DNA of 64,000 bases from Macrothele yani (Eukaryota > Arthropoda > Arachnida > Araneae > Macrothelidae). Shown here piece after piece: positions 43,819 through 55,289 of this stretch. How positions within the stretch are numbered: position 1 is the first letter of the stretch; every line of letters begins with the position of its first letter. The translations under genes were made by a program, and so were the position numbers. The stretch is from positions 14,211,970-14,275,969 of the forward strand of contig CM077034.1 in assembly GCA_039090855.1 (NCBI GenBank), read 5' to 3'. The notes under the pieces were generated by a model, which was not told the DNA's origin, did no database searches, and worked only from the letters and a program-made list of their open reading frames with translations.

Positions 43819-44898
43819 TTTTTTTTATTGCAGGTTTAATGACCACCGTGAGCAACTCAATAGGCTATAAGCAGTCGCCCGTCCCTAATTTAGGGTCACT
43901 GGTTCCAGGGAAGGGAGAGAGCCAGTGCCGTAAGACAAACACAACATCCATTCATTGATTGATTGGAGGTTTAACGACCACCGTGAGCAACTCAATGGGC
44001 TATAAGCAGTCGCCCGTCCCTAATTTAGGGTCACTGGTTCCAGGGAAGGGAGAGAGCCAGTGCCGTAAGACAAACACAACATCCATTCATTGATTGATTG
44101 CAGGTTTAACGACCACCGTGAGCAACTCAATGGGCTATAAGCAGTCGCCCGTCCCTAATTTAGGGTCACTGGTTCCAGGGAAGGGAGAGAGCCAGTGCCG
44201 TAAGACAAACACAACATCCATTCATTGATTGATTGGAGGTTTAACGACCACCGTGAGCAACTCAATGGGCTATAAGCAGTCGCCCGTCCCTAATTTAGGG
44301 TCACTGGTTCCAGGGAAAGGAGAGAGCCAGTGCTGTAAGACAAACACAACATCCATTCATTGATTGATTGCAGGTTTAACGACCACCGTGAGCAACTCAA
44401 TGGGCTATAAGCAGTCGCCCGTCCCTAATTTAGGGTCACTGGTTCCAGGGAAGGGAGAGAGCCAGTGCCGTAAGACAAACACAACATCCATTCATTGATT
44501 GATTGGAGGTTTAACGACCACCGTGAGCAACTCAATGGGCTATAAGCAGTCGCCCGTCCCTAATTTAGGGTCACTGGTTCCAGGGAAGGGAGAGAGCCAG
44601 TGCCGTAAGACAAACACAACATCCATTCATTGATTGATTGCAGGTTTAACGACCACCGTGAGCAACTCAATGGGCTATAAGCAGTCGCCCGTCCCTAATT
44701 TAGGGTCACTGGTTTCAGGGAAGGAGAGAGAGCCAGTGCCGTAAGACAAACACAACATCCATTCATTGATTGATTGGAGGTTTAACGACCACCGTGAGCA
44801 ACTCAATGGGCTATAAGCAGTCGCCCGTCCCTAATTTAGGGTCACTGGTTTCAGGGAAGGGAGAGAACCAGTGCCGAAGGACAAACACAACATCCATT
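43819..44898 (-). repeat. Headless array of eight SINE-1 tail units
   Basis: On the minus strand eight ~134-bp tail units follow each other with no tRNA head, ending in poly(A) (T run at 43819-43826). Linkers alternate strictly between GATTGCAGG and GATTGGAGG, so the true repeating unit is a dimer of about 268 bp. Confidence 0.9.
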
Positions 44899-45059
44899 TT
44901 TAGCACGTCTTTTGTAAATAAAGATCGTGCTTATGTTATCGGTTTGTCCGTCCGTCTCTACCCACGGTATCCCTGCAACTATCAGTCCGATTTGAAAAAT
45001 TCTTTTTGCGTTAGGAAGCTTGAAATACGTGAATGATGATCCTTTACTTCGTTTTTTTT

Positions 45060-47830
45060 TTTTTACGATGTACAATTTCTCCGCTAGAGGGCGTAAACGC
45101 AGATGGTGCCGAATTCAAAAATACGTTTTATTCCACATATTTGCTTCTAAACATCCGATTGAAAAAATTATTTTATCTTTCGATTCCATTTATATCGAAC
45201 AGTATTTTAGATATAGTTACTTTTTCAAATTACGCATAGATTTTCCGCTAGGGGGCGTAAAAGTAAATTACATTTTTCCCGGTAATTCGTCTTCTAAAAC
45301 TCCGATTTGAAAACAAAATTCTTCAGCGCATACATCTCCTGATGGAAAATCTTCTGCATATAATTTCAAATTTTTGGTAAAGAATACTTTGGCCACCAGG
45401 GGTGTAAGTGTCAATTTTTGCTTCTGCTGTATTTGCCATAAGATCTGAGCTTCTAAAATATCATTGAAAAAATTCTTTCGTGGACTGATGCCACTCACAT
45501 CGATAAACCTTTTTGGAATATTTTTTCCTAAAAATTCCACAGTTTCTCCGCTAGGGGGCGTAGGTGTACCTCTTATTTTTGTCAATATCTCTACTTCTAG
45601 GAGTCCGATTTGAAAAATTCCTTCTTTGTTGGATAGTGTTTTCCGTGTGACATGTTTTTCATATAATTTCAAAATTTTCAAGTAATTCATAGACTTTCCG
45701 CTAGGGGCGTAGCGGTAAATTGCGTTTCTCCCTATATCTCTGCTTCTAAATCTCCGATTTGAAAAATTCTTTCTGCACCGGATACAGCTCCTAATGGGAA
45801 ATCGTTTGCACATAATTTCTAATTTTTGCAAAAAGTGGTTTGGCCACCAGGTGGCGTAAGACTTAATTTCCGTTTCTGACGTATCTGCAGCAAAATATGA
45901 GCTTCTAAATTCTCGATTGAAAAAAACGTCATTTGTTGACCGATACGACTGATGGCGACAAACATTTTCTTCTTAAAATAGTACATGGTTTCTACGCCAG
46001 GGGCGGAGATATATATCTTATTTTTGTCAATATCTCAATTTGTAGGAGTCCGATTTGAAAAATTCCTTCTTTGTTGGAAAGTGTTTCTAGTGTGACATGT
46101 TTTTGATATAATTTCAAAATTTTCAAGTAATTCATAGACTTTCCGCTAGGGGCCGTAGCGGTAAATCGCGTTTCCCCTTATATCTCTGCTTCTAAATGTC
46201 CGATTTGAAAAATTCTTTCTGCACCGGATACAGCTCCTGATGAGAAATCGTTTGCACATAATTTCTAATTATTGTAAAAAAAATGGTTTGGCCTCCAGGG
46301 GGCGTAAATCTTAATTTCCGCTTCCGATGTATTTGCAGCAAAATATGAGCTTCTAAATTCTCGATTGAAAAATACGTCATTTGTTGACCGATACTACTGA
46401 TGTCGACCAACCTTTTGCAAACATTTTCTTCTTAAAATAGTGCATGGCTTCTACGCCAGGGGGCGTAGATGTATATCTTATTTTTGTCGATATCTCTACT
46501 TCTAGGAGTCCGATTTAAAAATTCCTTCTTTGTTGGAAAGTGTTTCCAGTGTGACATGTGTTTCATATAATTTCAAAATTGTCAAGTAATTCATAAACTT
46601 TCCGCTAGGGGGCGTAAATGTAAATTGCGTTTCCCCCTATATCTGTGCTTCTAAATCTCCGATTTGAAAAATTCTTTCTGAACCGCATACAGCACCTGGT
46701 GGGAAATCGTTTGCACATAATTTCTAATTTTTGTAATAAGTGGTTTGGCCACCAGGTGGCGTAAATCTTAATTTCCGCTTCCGATGTATTTGCAGCAAAA
46801 TATGAGCTTCTAAATTCTCGATTGAAAAAAACGTCATTTGTTGAACGATACGACCGATGTCGACAAACCTTTTGCAAATATTTTCTTCTTAAAATAGTAC
46901 ATGGTTTCTACGCCAGGGGGCGTAGATGTATATCTTGCTTTTGTCAATATCTCTACTTCTAGGTGTCCGATTTGAAAAATTCCTTCTTAGTTGGAAAGTG
47001 TTTCCAGTGTGACATGTGTTTCATATAATTTCAAAATTGTCAAGTAATTCATAGACTTTCCACTAGGGGTGTAAATGTAAATTGCGTTTCCCCCTATATC
47101 TGTGCTTCTAAATCTCCGATTTGAAAAATTCTTTCTGCACCGCATACAGCACCTGGTGGGAAATCGTTTGCACATAATTTCTAATTTTTGTAAAAAGTGG
47201 TTTGGCCACCAGGTGGCGTAAGTCTTAATTTCCGCTTCTGAGGTATCTGCAGCAAAATATGAGCTTCTAAATTCTCGAATGAAAAAAAACGTCATTTGTT
47301 GACCGATACGACCGATGTCGACAAACCTTTTGCAAACGTTTTCTTCTTAAAATAGTACATGGTTTCTACGCCAGGGGGCGTAGATGTATATCTTGCTTTT
47401 GTGAATATCTCTACTTCTAGGAGTCCGATTTGAAAAATTCCTTCTTTGTTGGAAAGTGTTTCCAGTGTGACATGTGTTTCATATAATTTCAAAATTTTCA
47501 AGTAATTCATAGACTAGGGGGCTTAAAGGTAAATTGCGTTTTCTGCGTTATTTCTGCTCTTAAAGCTCCGATTTGAAAAAATTCCTGTATTATTTTTAAC
47601 ATAATTTCTAATGTTCGGTAAAGAATGGTTTAGCCACCAGGGGTCATAAGTGTTAATTTCTGCTTCTGAAGTATTTGTTGCAAAATCTGGGCTCCTGAAA
47701 ACTTGACTAATTTTTTTTTTTTATCTTGGACCGATACCGCTTTTATGGATAAACCTTTTGAGAATACTTTCTTCCTAAAATAATGCATGGTTTTCCCACC
47801 AGGGGACGTAAAGTCACGTCTTATTTTTGT
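45060..47830. repeat. ~153-bp satellite with a CTCF-like motif per unit, 459-bp higher-order unit
   Basis: About 19 sites of the form CC(A/G)C(C/T)AGG(G/T)GGCGTAA occur at roughly equal steps, for example 45245, 45545, 45842, 46287, 46450, 46601, 46747, 46909, 47205 and 47367. Three variant monomers recur in order (TTTCCGCTAGGGGGCGTA, TGGCCACCAGGTGGCGTAA, CTACGCCAGGGGGCGTAG), giving a 458-460 bp period. Other shared blocks are CTCCGATTTGAAAAATTC and TCATATAATTTCAAAAT. Minus-strand frames (for example 46605-46877) repeat with the units and are not genes. A second, inverted copy starts at 63873. Confidence 0.85.
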
Positions 47831-47879
47831 CGTTATCGCTGTGTCTAAGAGTTCGTAAGCTCACGATTCCGATGATGGG

Positions 47880-48407
47880 GTTTTATCAAAAAGCTTGTTC
47901 TTGTAAAATTCTCTCTCAAGGACAAATATGAAATCACACACTAAAAAAGAGAAAAAAAAAAAAAAAAAAAGGAAAATAAACAACATTTCGTTTCACAATA
48001 TGGCGAGGAACATACTCCCACGCAAAGAGAAATGTGGTTGAAAAATATCTCACGGTTCCTTTGTTCTAGTAATTGTCCAGTCCACTTTCATATATAAGTG
48101 GAAAATTTCGGTTTTTCTTTCACCGTTATTACATGCGTTGTTTTATTTCTGTCTTGAAAATGCTATGCGCAAATTGATTAAGATAATCGCCACAATCTTT
48201 TCCGCTGTGTTTCCTAGCGAACCAACAGTAATTTGCGAAACAGTTGAGCAAGGTTGTCTTTTATTGGCGGTTGTCTAGAAAAAAAAAAGATGAGAGTGAG
48301 TCCGGAAAATCTTCCCCTGTGTCGTTTTTCAATATAAAATGGTTGCATCGAAGGGCGGGTAGGAACAAAGCAAGGCCATGTTCAAAAATGTTACATTGTT
48401 CTCGACA

Positions 48408-48441
<34 letters not shown>

Positions 48442-48547
48442 TAATTTTCTGTTGTGTTCCACAGCGACGCAATTTCCCAGTGGCCATTAAAAATACGCCT
48501 GCGCTCTTGTTTCCGCAGAGAATGAAGACGAGTTCTACTGAAGGCCG

Positions 48548-48583
<36 letters not shown>

Positions 48584-48837
48584 CTGTTAATTAAGCTGGC
48601 AGAATCTCATCCATTTAATTGCGAAGGTTAATTAGAAGGCATATCCAACCCATAATGGAACGACAAGCTGTGTTAAAATTGCCACGCAGGTGCGTTGGCG
48701 TCCGTAAAATCATTTTTCATAGCAAGGGAAAAGAGTAAATACTTTTAATTGCAAATCACATGCACAAACACCGTATAAAAACTTTCGTTCTGTTCTTCTA
48801 TCTGTGGTGCCTAACTTTTATCCTCCGTTGGGGTGTA
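47880..48837. other. Unassigned DNA with (GT)n and (CA)n tracts
   Basis: An A-rich tract lies at 47945-47971. A (GT)n run at 48411-48440 faces a (CA)n run at 48549-48582, about 110 bp apart, which could fold back. I see no gene or element boundary otherwise. Confidence 0.6.
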
Positions 48838-48961
48838 CAGCGTTGCATTCAGAGACGTTTTTTCGGGAAGGGGGGGGGGGCAATTACAAATTTCGAGGGG
48901 GCTAAAACTTGTTGACTGATTATATACACATAATCACAATTTTGTTATTTATATTAATATA

Positions 48962-50114
48962 CACTGCCGGACAATTGCTAAGGACGGATGACAATAGCAA
49001 CCATACAATGGAAGGCAGGAAAATGTGGAAATTAGCATAAGTGCGGGATACAGTAAGACGTGTTGTGCGTATGCAAATTTTGGATTGCCGAACTTGTTCG
49101 TGACGTCATAGCGCTGATAAGAGATATAAAGGATTTGACGCGTATTGACCGTTGTTGTTCAAACGCAAAGTTGAAAGGGAAAGAATCAATTGACGAACTT
49201 GCAATTTTCAGTATGTCTTCCCGACATCACCTAGATGATTGTACGCGTGGCCGTATTATTGGCAAGATTGAAGAAGGGCGAAAAATAACAGATGTTGCCA
49301 GGGAGTTCGACGTCAGCCACAGTGTTGTTTCAAGGCTTTGGAAATCATTTCAAACAAATGGAGAGTGTAGCAAACGTCACGGGGGAGGTCGTGTTCGCAG
49401 TACGACACCTGCAGAAGATCGGTACATAGTGCTATCAACAAAAAGACACCGGCGCAGCACAGCTAGTGAGGTAGCAAATCAGTTTATGGCTGCTACTGGC
49501 AAGCGGATCTCCCGAAAAACTGTCGCCAGACGTTTGCATGAAGGAGGACTATACGCCCGCCGTCCTGTTGTGTGCATCCCATTGTCCAGACGTCACCGTA
49601 CCGCCCGTTTGCAATGGTGCCATCAACATCGCAATTGGACTGATAACGACTGGTCTGCTGTCCTCTTCTCAGATGAGAGTAGATACAGTCTATCGTCCGA
49701 TTGTCGACGACAACTGATCTGGCGTGATAGTGGTACTGCATATTGTCCAGCAAACATACAGGAAAGGGACCGATATCCGACATGTAGTGTCATGGTATGG
49801 GCTGGCATCATGATCAATGGCCGTACGTCCCTCTATGTTCTTCCAACTGGGACTATGACTGGCCAACGATACATTAATGATGTTCTGCTACCTCATGTTC
49901 GCATGTTCCGTGGTGCTGTCGGTGATAGATTCATTTTCATGGACGACAACGCAACATGTCATCGAACAGTCGCTGTCCAGGAGTGTCTTGAGAGCGAGGA
50001 TATTCAACGCCTCGTATGGCCATCACGTTCTCCAGATCTGAATCCCATTGAAAATGTGTGGGATGCTTTGGGGAGGAGTCTTGCTGGTCGTCAATGCCCT
50101 CCAATAAACAAGGA
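48962..50114 (+). mobile_element. Tc1-2 copy d, 3'-truncated
   Basis: Left end CACTGCCGGACAATTGCTAA preceded by TA. The family sequence stops at AATAAACAAGGACAC (50114), about 400 bp short of the right end, with no second inverted repeat. Confidence 0.9.
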
Positions 50115-50151
50115 CACAAGCGGGGTGAAGGTAATTAATGTACACGAGTAA
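49060..50151 (+). pseudogene. Tc1-2 transposase, copy d, longest open frame (363 codons)
   Basis: Uninterrupted from MLCVCKFWIAELVRDVIALI through the helix-turn-helix, LFSDES (first Asp), FMDDNATCH (second Asp) and NPIENVWD (Glu), so the complete DD34E core is open. At 50114 the family sequence breaks and ten unrelated residues (SGVKVINVHE) end the frame. The last ~40 residues and the 3' terminal repeat are gone, so the element cannot move itself, but the protein could in principle bind or act on other copies. Confidence 0.9.
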
Positions 50152-51329
50152 GCATGAAAATATACTGAGATGACATTAGCATTCACAATTCAACGGTAGC
50201 GTGGATTGCACGAATGCAGAAGGAACAGTAAGATCACAGAGCAAAACTAGGAATGCACACTGGGATGACAAGAGGAATTAACGCAAAATGAAAGCACTGT
50301 ACGACGCAATAGATGTAACTGGTACATTAACAAGACATGATAAACCATATTATACACAGGGATGACCAAATAAAGTACACAATGTGAAGACACGATACAG
50401 CGCAAGAAACGTTACAAGTACAGTAAAAAGCACACGATAAACCATGAGTGCACTCTGGGATGTTATGAGTATATGCATAAAGTGAAAGCACAGGACAAGC
50501 CATGGATTCTGACAGATGACAGAATTTATCAAAAATTTGTACGTGCACGATCAAAACATTAACACAATGAGAAAGCACGAAAATAGTATGTACACAACGT
50601 GGAAGTACAGAACTGTACAAAAATCAAAACAGGTGCAAGGAAATGGCTAAACACTAAGAAGGTGTGTGAGTGCGGCAAATATAATAAATGAGAGATAGAG
50701 ACGTACACCACATGACATCTCAAAGTAAAACACACTACAGGAACGAGGACTGTTTAATGTTTTATTGAAGGATGATAGAAATTTCAAATTGAAGTCCATG
50801 TGAATGTTTTTTTTTTTTTTTTCTTCATTATTATAATATTTTTCCTCATTTTCCTAATTTTTTTAAATTAGTTTTTCCAAATATTCAGCTGTAAACGAAA
50901 ATGATTATACAAAATATAAAGGGAGATCTCCCAAAAACCTACGGAGGGGCGTTCGTGAATTTTCGGGGGGGCCTAAGCACCCCCGAAAAGATGCCTGAAT
51001 ACATCACTGGGGGTTCTAGACTCTAGTTTTCGTGTTTTAGGCTTTTTCGTTCTTTTAAGACTAAGAGTGTAACGCCGTTCTTCTAATCGGGTGATTAAAA
51101 GAATGGCGTACACTCATGGCCCGATTTCTGCACGTGCATGTGCACAGACAGGGCCTCAGAATTTTGGGAGCCTCCAAATTACCTCCAAAAATGAAATATA
51201 TTTTTAAGTTCCTTCATGCCAAATGAATGAAAAGAGAGACTTCAACAGTTAAAAATTATCAGGTATTTTTTAGACATTTTTTTTTTCATACATTTCTAAT
51301 GGTTTGTTCAAAAACGGGGTGTGCCTATA

Positions 51330-51374
51330 ATAACATACAATACAATACAATACAATTATTTATTGCACGCATTT
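51330..51374 (-). repeat. LINE 3' tail of AATAC/ATTGT repeats
   Basis: The run ACATACAATACAATACAATA, then AATAAATTGTA complement (TTATTTATTGCACGC), is the microsatellite tail of the minus-strand LINE to the right. It is split from it by the SINE at 51387. Confidence 0.55.
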
Positions 51375-51386
51375 AAAACTTACAGT

Positions 51387-51611
51387 GCCGCCACGGTGGC
51401 GCAGTGGTCTAAGCGATGGCCTCTGATCATTCGTCCGAACGGGGTCCGGGTTCGAATCCCGGGGAGGCATGGATGTTGTGTTTGTCTTACGGCACTGGCT
51501 CTCTCCCTTCCCTGAAACCAGTGACCCTAAATTAGGGACGGGCGACTGCTTATAGCCCATTGAGTTGCTCACGGTGGTCGTTAAACCTCCAATCAAAAAA
51601 AAAAAAAAAAA
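51387..51611 (+). mobile_element. SINE-1 copy, full length
   Basis: Head CACGGTGGCGCAGTGGTCTA, B box GGTTCGAATCC, one body unit, poly(A). Target duplication AAAACTTACAGT at 51375-51386 and 51612-51623. It is inserted in the 3' untranslated part of a LINE. Confidence 0.9.
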
Positions 51612-51960
51612 AAAACTTACAGTTATATGAAAATGCAATACTCCAGGAGGAATCTGAGCACATTGGTTGTAAGGCGATTTCCCCTATCAGATGTAAGAAA
51701 AAGAATAAAACATATATGAAAGCAAGTAAGGTGGTTATAACAGAAGCACCACTGTTAGCAGCATGCTTGGAACTACAATTTAATGATAGGGTTGAGATTC
51801 GTTATGGAGATCAGGGTGATTTACAATGTAATTTCGCAAAGACAAGAAAAACTTTTTGATATTTTCCAGGGATCTGATACTCTCTGGGAGATGATTCCAT
51901 AGGATAATGGCTTTATACAAAATGCTATTTAAACCATAATTAAGTCTAACACACGGCTGA

Positions 51961-53600
51961 CATAATTTGTTGTTAGCAACAGATCTGGTGAAGATAGAAT
52001 AATCCAGATATTTGATGTCAGATTGAAAAATAGGCAGTTTAAGATGCATTATTTTAAAAAAACATAATACCTAGTTTCAAGGTAAAAATTTCATGAATTT
52101 TTAGAATATTTAGTTTTATAAATAATGGTTTTGAATGAGACATATAATCTGTGTTCAGCATATAGCGAACAGATTTCTTCTGTAATTTGAGCAAGCATAA
52201 CTTATTGTTTGCACTTATATTTGAATACCAGGATTCCAGACTATAGCAGAGATGGGTATAAATAAAAGCATAGTAAAATGTTTTTAAGACATTGACATAA
52301 TTTGTTGTTAGCAACATATCTGGTGAAGATAGAATAATCCAGATATTTGATGTCAGATTGAAAAATAGGCAGCTTAAGATGCATTATTTTAAAAAACATG
52401 TTACCTAGTTTCAAGGTAAAAATTTCGTGATTTTTTAGAATATTTAGTTTTAGAAATAATGGTTTTGAATGAGACATGTAATCTGTATTCAGCATATAGC
52501 GAACAGATTTCTTCTGTAATTTGAGCAAGCATAACTTATTGTTTGCACTTATATTTGAATACCAAGATTCCAGACAATAGGAGAGATGGGTATAAATAAA
52601 AGCATAGTAAAATGTTTTTAGGACATTGACATAATTTGTTGTTAACAACAGATCTGGTGAAGATAGAATAATCCAGATATTTGATGTCAGATTGAAAAAT
52701 AGGCAGCTTAAGATGCATTATTTTAAAAAACATGTTACCTAGTTTCAAGGTAAAAATTTCATGATTTTTTAGAATATTTAGTTTTATAAATAATGGTTTT
52801 GAATGAGACATGTAATCTGTGTTCAGCATATAGCGAACAGATTTCTTCTGTAATTTGAGCAAGCATAACTTATTGTTTGCACTTATATTTGAATACCAGG
52901 ATTCCAGACTATAGCAGAGATGGGTATAAATAAAAGCATAGTAAAATGTTTTTAAGACATTGACATAATTTGTTGTTAGCAACATATCTGGTGAAGATAG
53001 AATAATCCAGATATTTGATGTCAGATTGAAAAATAGGCAGCTTAAGATGCATTATTTTAAAAAAACATGTTACCTAGTTTCAAGGTAAAAATTTCGTGAT
53101 TTTTTAGAATATTTAGTTTTAGAAATAATGGTTTTGAATGAGACATGTAATCTGTATTCAGCATATAGCGAACAGATTTCTTCTGTAATTTGAGCAAGCA
53201 TAACTTATTGTTTGCACTTATATTTGAATACCAAGATTCCAGACAATAGGAGAGATGGGTATAAATAAAAGCATAGTAAAATGTTTTTAGGACATTGACA
53301 TAATTTGTTGTTAACAACAGATCTGGTGAAGATAGAATAATCCAGATATTTGATGTCAGATTGAAAAATAGGCAGCTTAAGATGCATTATTTTAAAAAAA
53401 ACATGTTACCTAGTTTCAAGGTAAAAATTTCGTGATTTTTTAGAATATTTAGTTTTAGAAATAATGGTTTTGAATGAGACATGTAATCTGTGTTCAGCAT
53501 ATAGCGAACAGATTTCTTCTGTAATTTGAGCAAGCATAACTTATTGTTTGCACTTATATTTGAATACCAAGATTCCAGACAATAGGAGAGATGGGTATAG
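51961..53600 (-). repeat. 335-bp tandem array, ~5 units in an A-B-A-B-A pattern
   Basis: CATAATTTGTTGTTA recurs at 51961, 52295, 52630, 52963 and 53298. Units alternate between GCAACATATCTGG and ACAACAGATCTGG and between AGACTATAGCAGAG and AGACAATAGGAGAG, giving a ~669-bp higher-order unit. Confidence 0.88.
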
Positions 53601-54901
53601 TTAGTAAAATCATGCAGTGCATTGATTATAATACACTTTCCAACATACCAGAAATCATTACTCAAGGTATCACTCAAGTTATGAGGATAATGGCTGTGTA
53701 ATAAATCTCGATCCTGTGCCCTGACCTTTGATCTCACTTCGATTATAATCAACAGAAACGGTTCAGTTTATCTCCGAAATAACATGATAAAGTTTTGTTG
53801 CAATCGAAGCATTTTTACGTAAGTTATGATGCATAAGGGCTATGGAATAGATCCTACTCCTGTGTCCTGACCTTTGACCCCATTTCGTTCACTTTCATTA
53901 GGGTTCTTTCCCAGGTGTTACCCTACCACATACCAGAATTTCATCGAAATCGAACGATTTTTACGCGAGTTATCGTGCGGGCGGGCATACGCACACAACG
54001 CGTGACGTAATGAGGCATGTGGGAATCGCGACCATCTGCTCGCAAGAGTGTGACGTCATAAAACTTTAATAGGATCCACACACAACGCGTGACGTAATGA
54101 GACAGATGTCGTGACCGCGCGCCAACATTTTCAATCGCGAGATTCTGACGTCATAAGATTTCTAAGCAGGGGTAACATTAATGGGACGACGCCATGACAC
54201 CAAAAACGTTATAATTCGGGGTGGTTATTTAACCCACTAAACGAAGTTTCCTAAAGTCGAGATCAAGCTAAATCGATTTCTAGTACCAGAAAACGGTAGG
54301 TTAACGACTTTCATCAAAATCCTTAGACCCGTTTTCAAAATAAAATTTACATACATACAAGAAGTGCTCCTTTAATAGTATGGGATAAGGGAGATGGAAT
54401 GGATCCCGATCCTATGTCCTGACCTTTCACCCCATTTCGTCTATTTTCAATTGGGTCGTACCCCGGTGGTCCCCTACGACATAGTACAATTTCATCGAAA
54501 TCGAACCATATTTACGCAAGCTATGACTCATAAGAGCAATGAAATGCATCCCGCTCCTATGTCCTGACCTTTAACCCCACTTCATCCATTTTGAATAGGG
54601 TTCCTTCCCAGGTGGTCCCCTACCAAATATAAAAATTTCATCGACATCGAACCATATTTACCCAAGTTATGACGCATAAGGGCAATGGAATAGATCCCGC
54701 TCCTATGTCGTGATCTTTGACCCCATTTCGTCCATATTCAATAGGGTTCGTCCTCAGGTGGTCCCCTACGACATACTGCAATTTCATCGAAATCGAACCA
54801 TTTTTACGCGAGTTATCGTGCCGACAGACAGACGGACGGACAGACGAACGGACAAAGCTGGAGCATATACGCTTCTTCAAATTACGGTTGGAAAGCGTAA
54901 A
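53599..54901 (+). repeat. Composite repeat family copy B (sharp boundaries)
   Basis: Begins GTTAGTAAAATCATGCAGTG and ends GGTTGGAAAGCG. The LINE array sequence GGGTATAAATAAAAGCATAG is split exactly between GGGTATA and AA(C)AAAAGCATAG. This gives the true ends and suggests a TA duplication. It contains fewer 147-bp subunits than copy A. Confidence 0.7.
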
Positions 54902-54941
54902 CAAAAGCATAGTAAAATGTTTTTAGGACATTGATAGGGAG

Positions 54942-55053
54942 GAGATGCTTAATTTTACCAAACAGGCCAACCTGCTTGGTAAAATTAAGCATCTCTGATA
55001 TGAGATCTCAAGAAAAAGCAATGTAGGTTTGCTTTTTCTTGAGATCTCATATC
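54942..55053. repeat. Two adjacent perfect hairpins
   Basis: Hairpin 1: GAGATGCTTAATTTTACCAA at 54942-54961 pairs with 54976-54995, loop 14 bases. Hairpin 2: 24-bp arms 54997-55020 and 55030-55053 (core TGAGATCTCAAGAAAAAGCA), loop 9 bases. The left arm of hairpin 1 is LINE coding sequence (FGKIKHL on the minus strand). Confidence 0.9.
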
Positions 55054-55289
55054 ACAGGTGAAGTCTATATTCTGAGCAATACGGTATGTTATACATGAAA
55101 AGCATTTCAGCAAAATGTAGAATTTACTAAAAATATTGTTATTATTAATATTAGTTTTGCGAGAGCAAGATTTGTGAATCAATATTCATAATTATGTAGG
55201 GTTTATTTTCACGTAAATAAAAATACGAAAAAAGGTCAATTGACTCTACTTTATTTAAAGACTGTTGTAATAATTTATGTCACAATGTA

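Larger units (their letters stand above)
48838..51009. mobile_element. hAT-like element hosting Tc1-2 copy d
   Basis: Left end CAGCGTTGCATTCAGAGACG and right end, inverted, CAGTGATGTATTCAGGCATC. Both continue into TTTTCGGG and G-rich stretches, a CAGTG-type hAT terminal repeat. Flanks GGGGTGTA and GGGGTTCTA resemble an imperfect 8-bp duplication. No transposase of its own is seen. Bases 50115-50830 inside show no recognisable coding. Confidence 0.5.
51640..54945 (-). pseudogene. LINE polyprotein C-terminal region with tandem 335-bp duplications
   Basis: On the minus strand the order is KQVGLFGKIKHLLPINVLKT (54950-54900), then several copies of FYYAFIYTHL(C/S)Y, LCLLKLQKKSVRYMLNTDYM and HLKLPIFQSDIKYLDYSIFT, and finally RLNYGLNSILYKAIILWNHL, PESIRSLENIKKFF near 51860. 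This is the region after the reverse transcriptase in Jockey/X-type elements. The 335-bp segment is present about five times (51960-53600), alternating two variants. Composite repeat B is inserted between 53598 and 54902. The catalytic domain is missing. Confidence 0.75.

Noticed and set aside
46605..47510. Minus-strand proteins in the CTCF-like satellite
   Set aside because: Same peptide recurs with the 459-bp unit and contains no domain.
48261..48590. Cys-Val and His-Thr repeat proteins
   Set aside because: Translations of (GT)n and (CA)n tracts.
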